A DNA stretch of 13,776 nucleotides from Thermoplasmata archaeon (GCA_003561665.1 PWVY01000202.1:1-13776); one strand, 5' to 3'. Positions 1 through 7,426 are shown, numbered from the stretch's first letter. Made by a program: numbers and translations. The notes: a model not told the origin generated them from the letters alone.

Positions 1-81
1 CTCCGGTACCACACCCAACGAGGTCACATCCTCCCCCACCGCATCCTCCTCCAACCACAAGCCAAGGCGATCCTCCAACAT
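1..81 (-). CDS. nadC: Nicotinate-nucleotide pyrophosphorylase (quinolinate phosphoribosyltransferase), N-terminus only
   Basis: The first 27 codons of a minus-strand gene that runs off the left edge. The peptide starts MLEDRLGLWLEEDAVGEDVT and continues SLGVVPE. A short helix ending in LxEDxGxxDxT and a later VPE is the usual N-terminus of NadC, which turns quinolinate and PRPP into nicotinate mononucleotide, CO2 and pyrophosphate in de novo NAD synthesis. The call rests on this short stretch and on the aspartate dehydrogenase gene 630 bp away, which feeds the same pathway. The ATG lies 9 bp after the stop of the membrane protein gene on the same strand, with a G-rich stretch (GAGGGGGTGTG) just before it that can serve as ribosome binding site, so the two genes are probably co-transcribed. 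The catalytic domain is outside the window. Confidence 0.6.
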   Translation of the reverse strand, partial: MLEDRLGLWLEEDAVGEDVTSLGVVPE

Positions 82-90
82 CACACCCCC

Positions 91-609
91 TCACCGAGCC
101 TCAAAGGAAAGCCCTTCCCCCCTCGAAGCACGCATCAACAACGCCCCGTTCAAAAGCCCACCAACGCTCCCGATACCCCCCGCGATCAAACACAAAAACC
201 AACCCAACCCCGCCCGAGCCTCCACACCCCCCACCGACGACCAGAACGTGAACGGCTCAACCGGCCACACGATCACAGCCACCAACCCCCCCACCAGCAG
301 CAACGAACCCCCAGCGATGTTCATCCACGCCGCCACAAGAGGAGGCTGCCGATCCCGCCGGAAAGACCAAACCTCGACACCAAGAGACCCCGCAAGCGCG
401 AATATCCCCGCTAGCACGATCACGCCTGCCCCAACAAGGCCCGCCTCCGAAATTCGCTCCGGAGCCATCTCGGCAGCTCCAAGAGGCGTTGCCACGGCTT
501 CATCCCCCGCCTCCTCGTGGATCCACCAAGGCGCAACAAGCGATATCATCGCCACGAACAACGCCACCGCGGCGAGGACGGGAGCCACCGTATCCCTTCG
601 CCAAGGCAT
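91..609 (-). CDS. Four-helix integral membrane protein, function unknown
   Basis: A 172-residue protein that I do not recognise. Hydrophobic segments lie at about residues 8-28, 56-78, 90-115 and 134-158, with a loop rich in Glu and Ala (31-55) after the first helix and a basic loop (WSFRRDRQ, 81-88) between helices 2 and 3. This predicts four membrane spans with both ends on the cytoplasmic side. I chose the ATG giving MPWRRDTVAP: the Arg-rich start right before helix 1 fits a cytoplasmic N-terminus, and the 29 residues encoded upstream look like untranslated sequence. The gene ends 9 bp before nadC on the same strand and diverges from nadX, with about 100 bp between. A role linked to NAD metabolism is possible only by position. 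I see no catalytic motif, cysteine pair or known transporter signature. Confidence 0.6.
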   Translation of the reverse strand: MPWRRDTVAPVLAAVALFVAMISLVAPWWIHEEAGDEAVATPLGAAEMAPERISEAGLVGAGVIVLAGIFALAGSLGVEVWSFRRDRQPPLVAAWMNIAGGSLLLVGGLVAVIVWPVEPFTFWSSVGGVEARAGLGWFLCLIAGGIGSVGGLLNGALLMRASRGEGLSFEAR

Positions 610-711
610 CCCGGCATGGCATCGCGTGTCGTTGTTTGAAGGTTCCGGGTTCCAAGCGCGATGCCCAGGGCAGAGAAACGTTGAAACCAACCTCACGGAT
701 AGGAAGCCAAG

Positions 712-1464
712 ATGCGCATACGCCTCATCGGGGCCGGGAACATCGGCACCGCCCTGGCAGAAGAAGCAAACGAGCTCGAAGCCACGCTAGAGATCGCGGA
801 CAGAGACCAAGAGAAAGCCCAGGGACTCGCCGAGCGCATGGGCGGCACAGCCGTGAACGCGGACGAAAGCCTCGATGAGGTCGACCTCGTCATTGAAGCT
901 GCCACCCAAGACGTTGTTCGGGGACCCGTTCTGGAAGCGCTCGATGCAGGCATCGATGCCCTCGTGCTCACCACCGGCGCCTTCGCGGATCCAACCCTCC
1001 TGGATGCGGCGAGAGAAGCAACGGAACGAACCGGCGCAATCTGTCATATCCCCTCAGGAGGCATCGCCGCCGTGGACGGCGTGAAAGCCCTCGCGCTGGA
1101 CCCCGACGCGGAAGTCACGTTGACCACACGCAAGCCTCCAGGAAGCCTCAGCGGCGTATCCCCAGATCAAGAAGGAGAGATCTTCCGCGGCTCAGCGCAT
1201 GACGCCGTCAAGAAATTCCCCAAGAACGTGAACGTGGCCGTAAGCCTCCTGCTGGCCGGCATACCCCCGACGGTTCGCCTGATCGCGGATCCCTCGTTGG
1301 ACCGGAACACGCACGAGGTGCACATCACCTCTCCCTACGTAGATGTCCGATGCAAGGTCGCCAGCAATCCAAGCCCCAGCAACCCGGCCACCAGTCACAC
1401 CGCGGTCCTCAGCGCAAGGGCCAAGCTGCGAGCTATCCTGGATGGCTTCAGCGTTGGTACCTGA
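712..1464 (+). CDS. nadX: L-aspartate dehydrogenase
   Basis: A 250-residue NAD(P)-dependent dehydrogenase, close to the usual length of the family. It oxidises L-aspartate to iminoaspartate, the substrate that quinolinate synthase NadA condenses with dihydroxyacetone phosphate. The Rossmann dinucleotide motif GAGNIG is at 7-12, followed by an acidic residue at the end of strand 2 (IADRD, 28-32). Further family landmarks are PSGG (114-117), FPKNVNVA (169-176), a conserved His at 201 in NTHEV, which fits the catalytic His of the family, and a C-terminal NPSPSNPATSHT segment (219-230). The ATG is preceded by AGGAAG about 5 bases upstream. No clear TATA box is visible. Cytoplasmic. The divergent minus-strand unit carries nadC, so two enzymes of de novo NAD synthesis lie together; nadA is not in the window. 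Codons favour C over G at third positions, unlike the deacetylase gene downstream. Confidence 0.92.
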   Translation: MRIRLIGAGNIGTALAEEANELEATLEIADRDQEKAQGLAERMGGTAVNADESLDEVDLVIEAATQDVVRGPVLEALDAGIDALVLTTGAFADPTLLDAAREATERTGAICHIPSGGIAAVDGVKALALDPDAEVTLTTRKPPGSLSGVSPDQEGEIFRGSAHDAVKKFPKNVNVAVSLLLAGIPPTVRLIADPSLDRNTHEVHITSPYVDVRCKVASNPSPSNPATSHTAVLSARAKLRAILDGFSVGT

Positions 1465-1507
1465 AACGCGCAAAGAGAAAGCGCCCTGGAACGTGCAGGG
1501 GTCAGAC

Positions 1508-1819
1508 TCACTGACGGAGCATGATCTCGATGTTCACGTTGTCCGGAACTTGGATGCGCATCAGTTGGCGAAGCGCTCGCTCGTCCGCATCGATGTCGAT
1601 AAGTCGCTTGTGAACGCGCATCTCCCAATGATCCCATGTCTCGGAACCTTCCCCATCCGGGGCTTTCCGAGTGGGAACGGTTAACCGTTGCGTGGGCAAA
1701 GGAACAGGCCCGCGGAGAGCAACGCCGGTCCGTTCGGCGATTTGCTTGATCTGTCCGCAGACTTCTTCGAGCTTGACGTGGTCGATACCGGCCAGGGAGA
1801 TGCGTGCGCTTTGAGCCAT
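1508..1819 (-). CDS. rpsJ: 30S ribosomal protein S10 (uS10)
   Basis: A 103-residue protein matching archaeal uS10, which sits in the head of the small ribosomal subunit. Signs are the RISLAGIDHVKLEEVCGQIK start, the GPVPLPTQRLTVPTRKAP loop with its basic and proline-rich stretch (about 38-55), WDHWEMRVHKRLIDID (about 63-78) and the C-terminal VPDNVNIEIML. I chose the ATG at 1819: GAGGG lies about 6 bases upstream and the resulting length is right, whereas the longer frame to 1870 adds 17 residues outside the family. In many archaea rpsJ follows the EF-1alpha gene; here it stands alone between nadX (convergent, 43 bp) and a deacetylase gene (divergent, 191 bp). A TATA-like box about 100 bp upstream and two hairpins in the probable leader suggest it has its own promoter and perhaps leader control. 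Confidence 0.95.
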   Translation of the reverse strand: MAQSARISLAGIDHVKLEEVCGQIKQIAERTGVALRGPVPLPTQRLTVPTRKAPDGEGSETWDHWEMRVHKRLIDIDADERALRQLMRIQVPDNVNIEIMLRQ

Positions 1820-1861
1820 GTCGAATCCCTCAATGGGGTGTTTTCCCCCGAATTCCCTCAC

Positions 1862-1902
1862 GTGCTCCATGGCAGAGCACCGAGCAACCTCGGGGCTGTT
1901 GC
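1862..1902 (-). promoter_or_regulatory. Two tandem hairpins in the probable rpsJ leader
   Basis: Two inverted repeats lie side by side upstream of rpsJ. The first pairs GTGCTC (1862-1867) with GAGCAC (1875-1880) across a 7-base loop. The second pairs GCAAC (1884-1888) with GTTGC (1898-1902), and can extend by GAG/CTC with a one-base bulge. Both lie between the TATA-like box near 1924 and the rpsJ ATG, so they would be in the 5' leader of the rpsJ mRNA if that box is used. Ribosomal protein leaders often fold into feedback-control structures; that role here is an inference. Confidence 0.4.
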
Positions 1903-1919
1903 CTCGGGAAGAGGGCCCT

Positions 1920-1928
1920 GAATATAAG
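1920..1928. promoter_or_regulatory. TATA-like box between rpsJ and the deacetylase gene
   Basis: On the minus strand the sequence reads CTTATATTC, a good match to an archaeal TATA box, and would place the rpsJ transcript start near 1898 with a leader of about 80 bases. On the plus strand it reads GAATATAAG, which could also serve the deacetylase gene starting at 2011. It is the only AT-rich spot in a GC-rich gap, so it may work in both directions. No BRE element was established. Confidence 0.5.
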
Positions 1929-2010
1929 CGTTCGCCCGGCTACCCCTGGAGGCCGGCGAGCGATCAGGCCCGCAAACGCTTACCGCCCTGCTCGGGTTCG
2001 GGGGGTTGGC

Positions 2011-3021
2011 ATGCTCAAGGTTGTCTCCCACCCCTCGTGCTTGAGACACGATGTCCCAGGGTCAAAGGCTGGCCCGCACGTGGAACGCCCGGATCGTATC
2101 CCCGCAGCGAGGCAAGGGCTTGAAGCCCTTAAGGCTACGTTCGTAGAGGCCAGGCCCGTGGACCGTGATTCCCTTCTCCGTGTGCACACAACGGATCATG
2201 TGCGGCGAGTGGAAGCGGCCTGCGATCGCGGGGAGTGGTTGGATTCTGACACGTACGCGCGCCCTGAAAGCTGGGAGGCTTCCAGGGCGGCAGGAGGAGC
2301 GGCGATCGATACCGCTCGCCTGACGGCCGATGGGGACCCGGCCTTTAGCCTGGCGCGTCCCCCCGGCCATCACGCGACAAGGTCACGAGCGATGGGGTTC
2401 TGCCTTTTCAGCAACGTTGCCCTCGCGGCGGATGCATTGGCGCGCGAGGGCCGCCGGGTTGCTATCGTGGATGTTGATGTTCATCATGGGAACGGGACGC
2501 AGGATGTGTTCTATGAGCGGGACGATGTCTTGTTCGTGAGTTTGCATCAATCCCCGTTCTATCCGGGCACGGGGCATGCGCACGAGATAGGGCGGGGTCC
2601 GGGGGAAGGGTACACGGTGAACTTGCCGGTGCCGTCGGGGACGGGGCATGCAGGGTGGTTGGAGCTGGTCGATCGGGTTGTGGTTCCCGTCGTGGAGGCC
2701 TTTAGTCCGGATGTCATCTTGGTGAGCGCGGGGTTCGATGCGCACCGGGAGGATCCGATCGGTGGGCTGGATCTGGTGGCGGATACGTTCTATGAGGCCG
2801 TTGCGGGGTTAAGGGAGATCGCGGCGACGGGCGCCGTGCTGGAGGGAGGGTATTCGTTAGAGGCATTGGAGGTGTGTGCGAGGAGCGTTGGGGCTGCGTT
2901 GATATGGGAGGCGAACCCGGTCAAGGAGACGATCACGGAGGGCGTTCGGCCCTGGGGCATGCTTCGTTCCGAGGTAGAATCTTACCACGCGGGGCGGTGG
3001 CCGGTTCGTTTGGGGGGGTAG
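2011..3021 (+). CDS. Zinc-dependent histone deacetylase family protein (HDAC/AcuC/acetylpolyamine amidohydrolase)
   Basis: A 336-residue arginase-deacetylase fold enzyme that would remove acetyl groups from lysines, polyamines or small amides. The active site is complete: the His pair in RPPGHHA (120-121), the AIVDVDVHHGNGTQ strand with zinc ligands Asp156 and His158, the third zinc ligand Asp243 in SAGFDAHREDP, and the transition-state Tyr282 in LEGGY. FxSLHQxPFYPGTG (175-188) is typical of the class II/bacterial-like branch. I chose the ATG giving MLKVVSHPSC because the family starts here; the frame upstream is not family-like. A GGGGGG run lies 4-9 bases before the ATG. The substrate cannot be read from sequence; protein deacetylase and acetylpolyamine amidohydrolase both remain possible. 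The coding strand is clearly G-rich, and the gene ends 4 bp from the convergent permease gene, with both stops in one hairpin. Confidence 0.9.
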   Translation: MLKVVSHPSCLRHDVPGSKAGPHVERPDRIPAARQGLEALKATFVEARPVDRDSLLRVHTTDHVRRVEAACDRGEWLDSDTYARPESWEASRAAGGAAIDTARLTADGDPAFSLARPPGHHATRSRAMGFCLFSNVALAADALAREGRRVAIVDVDVHHGNGTQDVFYERDDVLFVSLHQSPFYPGTGHAHEIGRGPGEGYTVNLPVPSGTGHAGWLELVDRVVVPVVEAFSPDVILVSAGFDAHREDPIGGLDLVADTFYEAVAGLREIAATGAVLEGGYSLEALEVCARSVGAALIWEANPVKETITEGVRPWGMLRSEVESYHAGRWPVRLGG

Positions 3022-3036
3022 CGACTTATACCCCCC
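3013..3036. terminator. Hairpin spanning two convergent stop codons
   Basis: GGGGGGTA (3013-3020) is the exact reverse complement of TACCCCCC (3029-3036), with the 8-base loop GCGACTTA. The stem contains the end of the deacetylase gene (TAG at 3019-3021) on one strand and the end of the permease gene on the other (TAA at 3026-3028 lies in the loop). With only 4 bp between the genes, this strong GC stem is the likely transcript 3' end in both directions. There is no long T run, so termination is inferred. Confidence 0.5.
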
Positions 3037-4879
3037 AGAAGAACGCGATGCCGAGGGTCGTCACAACCACGAGCACCGCTTGCAAGGGCGCGCCGACGCG
3101 GAAGAAGTCCGAGAAGCGATACCCGCCCGGACCGTAGACCATGAGGTTTGTTTGGTACCCGATGGGCGTCAACATGGCGGTGCTAGCGGCGAAGGTGACG
3201 GCAAGGATGAACGAGAACGGGTCGCCTCCTACCGCATGAGCGGTGTCGATGGCCACAGGGATCAAGAGCACCACGCTCGCGTTGTTGCTCAACACCTCCG
3301 TCAACAAGGCCGTGAACAGGTAGAAGATGCCCAGCACGAGCAACGGCGTTAGCCCTTCCCCGTAGTGCGCGATCACGCTGGCAAGCCACGCGGCCGTCCC
3401 GGTACGCTCCATGGCCACGCCCAACGGGATCAGCCCCGCAAGGACGAAGATGACGCTCCAATCCACCGACGCGTACGCTTCCTTCGATTTCACGCAACCC
3501 GTCAGGATCATCACAACAAGGCCCGCAAGGGCCGCCACGACGATGTCTAACACCTCGAACGCAGCCAACGCGACAACGGCCGCGATGATGCCCACCGCCA
3601 CGGGAAGGCGCCCAGCGCGAAACTCAGGCCGCTGGACCTGTTGGACCACGATGAAATCACGGTCGTCGACGAAACGCTGCACCACGCTCTCGGTCGCATG
3701 CAACAGGAGCGTGTCCCCTCCTCGAAGCCGGAACTCGTCCAACCGGGCATGCCGCACATCCGCGCCGCGCCGGATGGCCAAAACGCTCGCGTTGTACCGG
3801 CCGCGGAAGTTCAACGAGCGAAGGGTGCCTCCCACCAGCGGCGCCTCGGGGCTGATCACGACCTCCACGAGGTGAAGCTCCTCCTCAGGACGCGCCGGCG
3901 TCTCCGCTTGTAAGTTCTCGTCCGTGACCGCCTCCCCAGGGACAGCCACACCGTCCTCCTCGATGAACGTGACCATGCTCTCCGGCGTGGTCCGCACGAG
4001 CAAGGTATCCCCCTCTCGGATTTCCTTTTGCCCCAAAGGCTCCACGAAAGCCTCCCCAGCTCGTACAAGCTGCACGATGTCCGCGTCAACATCCATCCCT
4101 TTCAGGGCCACCTCGACCGTCCTATCGACCAACGGGGACCCTGGGAGGACCTCCACCTCTGTGAGGTACTCCCCCATCTCGAAGCCCTCCACGAGTTCGT
4201 CGGTGAGCTTGATACGCTCGGGAACAAGCAAGCGGCCCACCGTGGCCAGGTACACGATCCCCGTGAGCAGGACGACGATGCCCAGTTGCGTGAACTCGAA
4301 CATGGTGAACGGCCGGTCGATCAAGCGACCAGAGAGATCCGATGCGAGCAGGTTCGTGGATGTCCCGATGAGGGTCAGCATGCCCCCCATCATAGCCGCG
4401 AACGAGACCGGCATCAAAAGCTTGGACGGCGAGATCCCCGTTTTCCTCGAGATCTGGCTCACCATGGGGATCATGATGGCCACGACCGGCGTGTTGTTGA
4501 TGAACCCCGCTGTGCCCCCGGAGAGGCCCAGCACGGACAAGAGCTGCTTGAAGGGGTTGTCCCCGAATCGATCAGCCACCCAAGAGCCCACCCGATGAAC
4601 CGCGCCCGTGCGGCGGATGCCTTCGCTGAGCACGAACATGGCCAGGACCGTGACCGTAGCCGTACTGGAGAACCCGCCGATGCCCGTGGCCGCGTCCACG
4701 CGCGTCCAGGGTTCCAGGATGATGAGCGTCACCATCACGCCGATGGCCGTCACGTCGATGGGCCATGGTTCGAGGATGAAAAGAGCCAGAGCGACAAGGA
4801 CGATGCCGAAGATCAGAAGGATCTCGGGGGTGAGCGGCAGGATGTCGGTACCCGTCTGCAAGATCCCCGCAGCCCACAT
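3026..4879 (-). CDS. DASS/SLC13 family permease with two central RCK_C (TrkA-C) domains
   Basis: A 617-residue polytopic membrane protein of the divalent anion/sodium symporter family. The N-terminal half (about 15-220) and C-terminal half (about 425-618) are the two inverted membrane repeats. Each carries the family hallmark pair of substrate-binding motifs: NNTPVV near 129-134 with IGTSTN near 172-177, and SNNASVV near 532-538 with TPIGYQTN near 572-579. Between them lie two soluble RCK_C-type domains (about 235-310 and 335-415), each with an REGDTLLV or RGGDTLLL strand. This build resembles prokaryotic SLC13 permeases proposed to carry sulfate or other oxyanions; the substrate cannot be read from sequence. 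I chose ATG (4879) over the TTG one codon earlier because GAGG lies 4 bases before the ATG. It follows the prenyl synthase gene by about 54 bp on the same strand and may be transcribed with it. Confidence 0.88.
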   Translation of the reverse strand: MWAAGILQTGTDILPLTPEILLIFGIVLVALALFILEPWPIDVTAIGVMVTLIILEPWTRVDAATGIGGFSSTATVTVLAMFVLSEGIRRTGAVHRVGSWVADRFGDNPFKQLLSVLGLSGGTAGFINNTPVVAIMIPMVSQISRKTGISPSKLLMPVSFAAMMGGMLTLIGTSTNLLASDLSGRLIDRPFTMFEFTQLGIVVLLTGIVYLATVGRLLVPERIKLTDELVEGFEMGEYLTEVEVLPGSPLVDRTVEVALKGMDVDADIVQLVRAGEAFVEPLGQKEIREGDTLLVRTTPESMVTFIEEDGVAVPGEAVTDENLQAETPARPEEELHLVEVVISPEAPLVGGTLRSLNFRGRYNASVLAIRRGADVRHARLDEFRLRGGDTLLLHATESVVQRFVDDRDFIVVQQVQRPEFRAGRLPVAVGIIAAVVALAAFEVLDIVVAALAGLVVMILTGCVKSKEAYASVDWSVIFVLAGLIPLGVAMERTGTAAWLASVIAHYGEGLTPLLVLGIFYLFTALLTEVLSNNASVVLLIPVAIDTAHAVGGDPFSFILAVTFAASTAMLTPIGYQTNLMVYGPGGYRFSDFFRVGAPLQAVLVVVTTLGIAFFWGV

Positions 4880-4933
4880 CAATCCTCGTCAAGCAACCCT
4901 AAGGGAAAAGGTTGGTGCGTTGCTAGCAGCGCT

Positions 4934-5905
4934 TCAGCGGTCCCGGTCGACAAGCCAGTTCAGAAGGGCTTCGAGGTCATCAAGCGCGGGAGATTCGGGA
5001 ACATCCTCCAGGTGTGAGCGTGCTTTTTGGAACGCTTGGGCTGCCCCATCCCGGGATGCGTCGATCGATCCTGTCGTCTCGACGAGGTCGATGACCCACG
5101 CCACCTCGGAGGGGGAGGGTTCCCCATCGAGGATGTCCTCAAGGCGTTGGCGGTCCTCGGCGGAGGCTTGCTCGCGCGCGACCAGGATCGGATGCGTTTT
5201 CTTACCCGCGCGGATGTCGGACCCCACGGGCTTCCCTAACGCTTCTTCGTTCCCATCGAGGTCCAAGATGTCGTCCTGGATCTGGAACGCCATCCCTAGG
5301 GCGAGGCCGAACCGGCCCAGATTCTTCGTGATGGATCCTTGATCCTCCGCGACCCGAGCCCCGTTACGGCAGGCGCTTGCGAAGAGTTCCGCCGTTTTCT
5401 TCTCGATCATCGTCTCGTACTCGTCAACCGTGGGCCAGGCATCTTCGTACGCCATGTCCAGGTGTTGACCTTCGCACAAACATCGAGCGGTCCTTGCAAG
5501 GTCCATCGCGATGCGCGCCGTGGTCGAGGAAGGGGGAAGCTCGTCGAGGGTTTCGAACGCGAGAGCGAAGAGGACATCCCCTGCGAGGATGGCTGCTGCA
5601 TCGTCGTAGGCTTCGTGAATGGTGCTGGTCCCCCGGCGCGTGGCGTCCTGGTCCATCAGGTCGTCGTGGACGAGGCTGAACGTGTGCAACAGTTCCATGC
5701 TCACCGCGACGGGGTCGGCGTCTTGACCCCTCCCGCCGGCTGCTTCGCAACTGAGCACGGAGAGAACGGGTCGGAGCAGCTTGCCGCCTGCGTTGGGGTA
5801 GCGCTGGGCTGCCTCGCGTAAGGGGGGCTCCTGGATGCGCGCGGTTGCCTGTTGGATCTCTTTACGAAGGCGTTCGGCTTCGTTCCTGGCTCGCGTGGGA
5901 AGGAT
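4934..5905 (-). CDS. idsA: Short-chain polyprenyl diphosphate synthase, likely geranylgeranyl diphosphate synthase; start codon unclear
   Basis: An all-helical prenyltransferase that adds isopentenyl diphosphate units to allylic diphosphates, making the C20 chain of archaeal lipids. From the upstream limit used here it has 323 residues, the family length. Motifs are GGKLLRP (40-46), the first Asp-rich motif DDLMD (81-85), followed by RRG, the second Asp-rich motif DDILD (211-215), and GKPVGSD (224-230). Phe76, five residues before the first motif, is the type of chain-length stop known in archaeal GGPP synthases. The first in-frame ATG/GTG/TTG is GTG at 5758, which would remove the GGKLLRP motif and the first helix and cannot be right. 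The frame stays coding up to about 5900 but has no standard start there; 5905 (an ATC codon) is a placeholder. See the finding on this site. It follows RNase J by a few bases, as in methanogens (MJ0861-MJ0860). Confidence 0.88.
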   Translation of the reverse strand: MLPTRARNEAERLRKEIQQATARIQEPPLREAAQRYPNAGGKLLRPVLSVLSCEAAGGRGQDADPVAVSMELLHTFSLVHDDLMDQDATRRGTSTIHEAYDDAAAILAGDVLFALAFETLDELPPSSTTARIAMDLARTARCLCEGQHLDMAYEDAWPTVDEYETMIEKKTAELFASACRNGARVAEDQGSITKNLGRFGLALGMAFQIQDDILDLDGNEEALGKPVGSDIRAGKKTHPILVAREQASAEDRQRLEDILDGEPSPSEVAWVIDLVETTGSIDASRDGAAQAFQKARSHLEDVPESPALDDLEALLNWLVDRDR

Positions 5906-5918
5906 GGGGTCACGCCCC

Positions 5919-7265
5919 TTACAGCTTCTTGGGTTGACCGTTCCGTAGGATGTGGCAGGTTTCGCCGATGTCCCATCCGTGGAATTCGGCGAGTTCGGCC
6001 ATGCTGGATTGGTGCTCGATGTCGCCGTGGGCGGGGAAGATGTGTTCGGGTTCTAGCATGCCCAGCAGTTCTCGGTGGTCCTCGCGCGCGGCGTGACCGC
6101 TGACGTGGGCACCTTTGATGATGCGGGCGCCTTTCATCCGGAGTTTCTCTTCCAGCGTGTAGCGTTGCGCTTCGTTGTTGGGGTTGGGGATGGTTCGAGC
6201 GCTGAAGATGACTTGGTCATCGGCTTCGATCTTGTAGGGTGTTTCGTCGCGGGCCATGCGTGTGAGAAGGGCGTACTGTTCGCCTTGGTGCCCGGTCACG
6301 CAGCAGAGGTAGTTCTCTTTGCCTTCCTCCATGATCTCTTTGAGCTTCCTGTTGATCTCGCGCCCGTACCCGTAGGTGGACACGTAGTCGGGGATCTTGA
6401 GGAGGCCAACTTCCTCTGCGACCTTGGTGTATTTCGAGAGCGATCGTCCCATCAAGCAGACCTCTCGGTCAAGTTCTTCGGCGAACTCGATGATGCTCTT
6501 GATGCGTTGCGTGTGTGATGAGAACGTGGTGACCAAGAGGCCAGCGCGTTCGTTCTCGAGGCCAAGCAAGTGGTCTTTGAGGAGGTCCCGTGCGATGGTC
6601 TCGCTGGGGGTTTTGGTTTCCTCGTGCGCGTTCGTGGATTCGGTGATGAGGGCGAGCACGCCTTCCATCCCGATCTCGCGCAGACGATCGTAGTCCGGGG
6701 GAGACCCGATGACGGGGAAGTTGTCCATCTTGAAGTCGAGCGCGTAACAAATCGCTCCACGGGGGGTATGGAGGACAGGGAGCGTGGTTTGCACGATGCT
6801 GTGCGTCATGTGCACGAACTCGAGCGTGAGGTCACCGCTCAAGTCCCGCTGGCTTCCACTGTTCATGGAAACGAGCCGGTTGGGGATCTCGTTCTCACCT
6901 CCGCGGTTGTCGTCACGCATGTGCTCGATGAGCTTAATCGTGAACGGGGTACCGATGACGGGGCAATCGTACTTGCGCGCTAGTTTACGCACAGCGCCCA
7001 CGTGGTCAAGGTGTCCGTGACCGAGCACGATGGCTTTGACTTCGGCATCGAAGTCGGCCATCACGCGGTCGTCAGGGATCGCGCCCATATCCCACAAGGT
7101 GTCCGGGGCGAGGCTCTCGAACACGGCGTCCTCATGGATGAGGATCCGGTCGAGGTTGATACCCATATCGAAGATGACGGCTTCGTTGCCGTATCGTACT
7201 GCTGTCATGTTGCGGCCAAACTCGTTGTAGCCGCCTATCGGGAGAATTTCTACGTCCGTGGTCAT
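5919..7265 (-). CDS. rnj: Archaeal ribonuclease J (metallo-beta-lactamase/beta-CASP fold)
   Basis: A 448-residue beta-CASP RNase, expected to be a 5'-to-3' exoribonuclease or endonuclease in mRNA decay and rRNA processing. The metal site is intact: HGHLDH (83-88), His155 in MTHS, Asp177 in YALDFK and the late HVSGHA (387-392) and PAHGD (411-415) motifs. GGYNEFGRNMTAV near the start is typical of the archaeal family, and the beta-CASP insert follows the metal site, with FSSHTQR near 248-254. ATG at 7265 gives MTTDVEILPIGG, the usual beginning, with GTGA 5 bases upstream; ATG at 7280 adds five residues and is also possible. A TATA-like box at 7337-7345 fits a leader of about 35-50 bases. It heads the RNase J - prenyl synthase pair, an order conserved in several archaea. 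The coding strand is C-rich. Confidence 0.93.
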   Translation of the reverse strand: MTTDVEILPIGGYNEFGRNMTAVRYGNEAVIFDMGINLDRILIHEDAVFESLAPDTLWDMGAIPDDRVMADFDAEVKAIVLGHGHLDHVGAVRKLARKYDCPVIGTPFTIKLIEHMRDDNRGGENEIPNRLVSMNSGSQRDLSGDLTLEFVHMTHSIVQTTLPVLHTPRGAICYALDFKMDNFPVIGSPPDYDRLREIGMEGVLALITESTNAHEETKTPSETIARDLLKDHLLGLENERAGLLVTTFSSHTQRIKSIIEFAEELDREVCLMGRSLSKYTKVAEEVGLLKIPDYVSTYGYGREINRKLKEIMEEGKENYLCCVTGHQGEQYALLTRMARDETPYKIEADDQVIFSARTIPNPNNEAQRYTLEEKLRMKGARIIKGAHVSGHAAREDHRELLGMLEPEHIFPAHGDIEHQSSMAELAEFHGWDIGETCHILRNGQPKKL

Positions 7266-7336
7266 CCTAGTCACATCCATCCAGATCCAGCTTGAAGAGC
7301 CAGGTCCAGGGGACGCGCGAGTGTTACCATCTGACG

Positions 7337-7345
7337 TATTTAAAT
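7337..7345 (-). promoter_or_regulatory. TATA-like box for RNase J unit
   Basis: The minus strand reads ATTTAAATA, the most AT-rich spot in this intergenic region. A transcript start about 25 bases downstream (near 7315) would leave a leader of about 35-50 bases before the RNase J gene. This would be the promoter of the RNase J - prenyl synthase unit. Confidence 0.5.
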
Positions 7346-7418
7346 CATGGGGTTCCTGAGGCGTTCAGTTGCCTTCGTTAGGGAATCCCTGTCACTGGGG
7401 GTCGTCGAGCGCACGATT

Positions 7419-7426
7419 CTTTATAC
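7419..7426 (+). promoter_or_regulatory. TATA box of the coiled-coil gene (leaderless)
   Basis: CTTTATAC lies with its centre about 25 bases before the ATG at 7446, the usual distance between an archaeal TATA box and the transcript start. The mRNA should therefore begin at or next to the start codon. No ribosome binding site precedes the ATG, which agrees with leaderless translation. Confidence 0.6.

Noticed and set aside
248..878. Long plus-strand frames opposite the membrane protein gene
   Set aside because: Pro/Ser/Thr/Arg-rich translations without motifs; they mirror the minus-strand gene in GC-rich DNA.
1451..1469. GCGTT/AACGC stem at the end of nadX as terminator
   Set aside because: Only five pairs with a nine-base loop and no T run; too weak to annotate.
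1820..2010. A tRNA gene in the rpsJ-deacetylase gap
   Set aside because: Hairpins are present but there is no TTCRA loop with flanking stem or acceptor pairing.
1804..2010. N-terminal extension of the deacetylase to 1804
   Set aside because: It would overlap rpsJ, adds 69 residues unlike the family, and would cover the promoter-like region.
3924..5342. Long plus-strand frames across the permease and prenyl synthase genes
   Set aside because: Antisense to genes with clear family motifs; compositions are Arg/His/Ser-rich and not protein-like.
7380..7390. AGGGA-A-TCCCT inverted repeat between two promoters as an operator
   Set aside because: Only 5-bp arms and a single copy; easily chance, although it lies between the RNase J and coiled-coil promoters.
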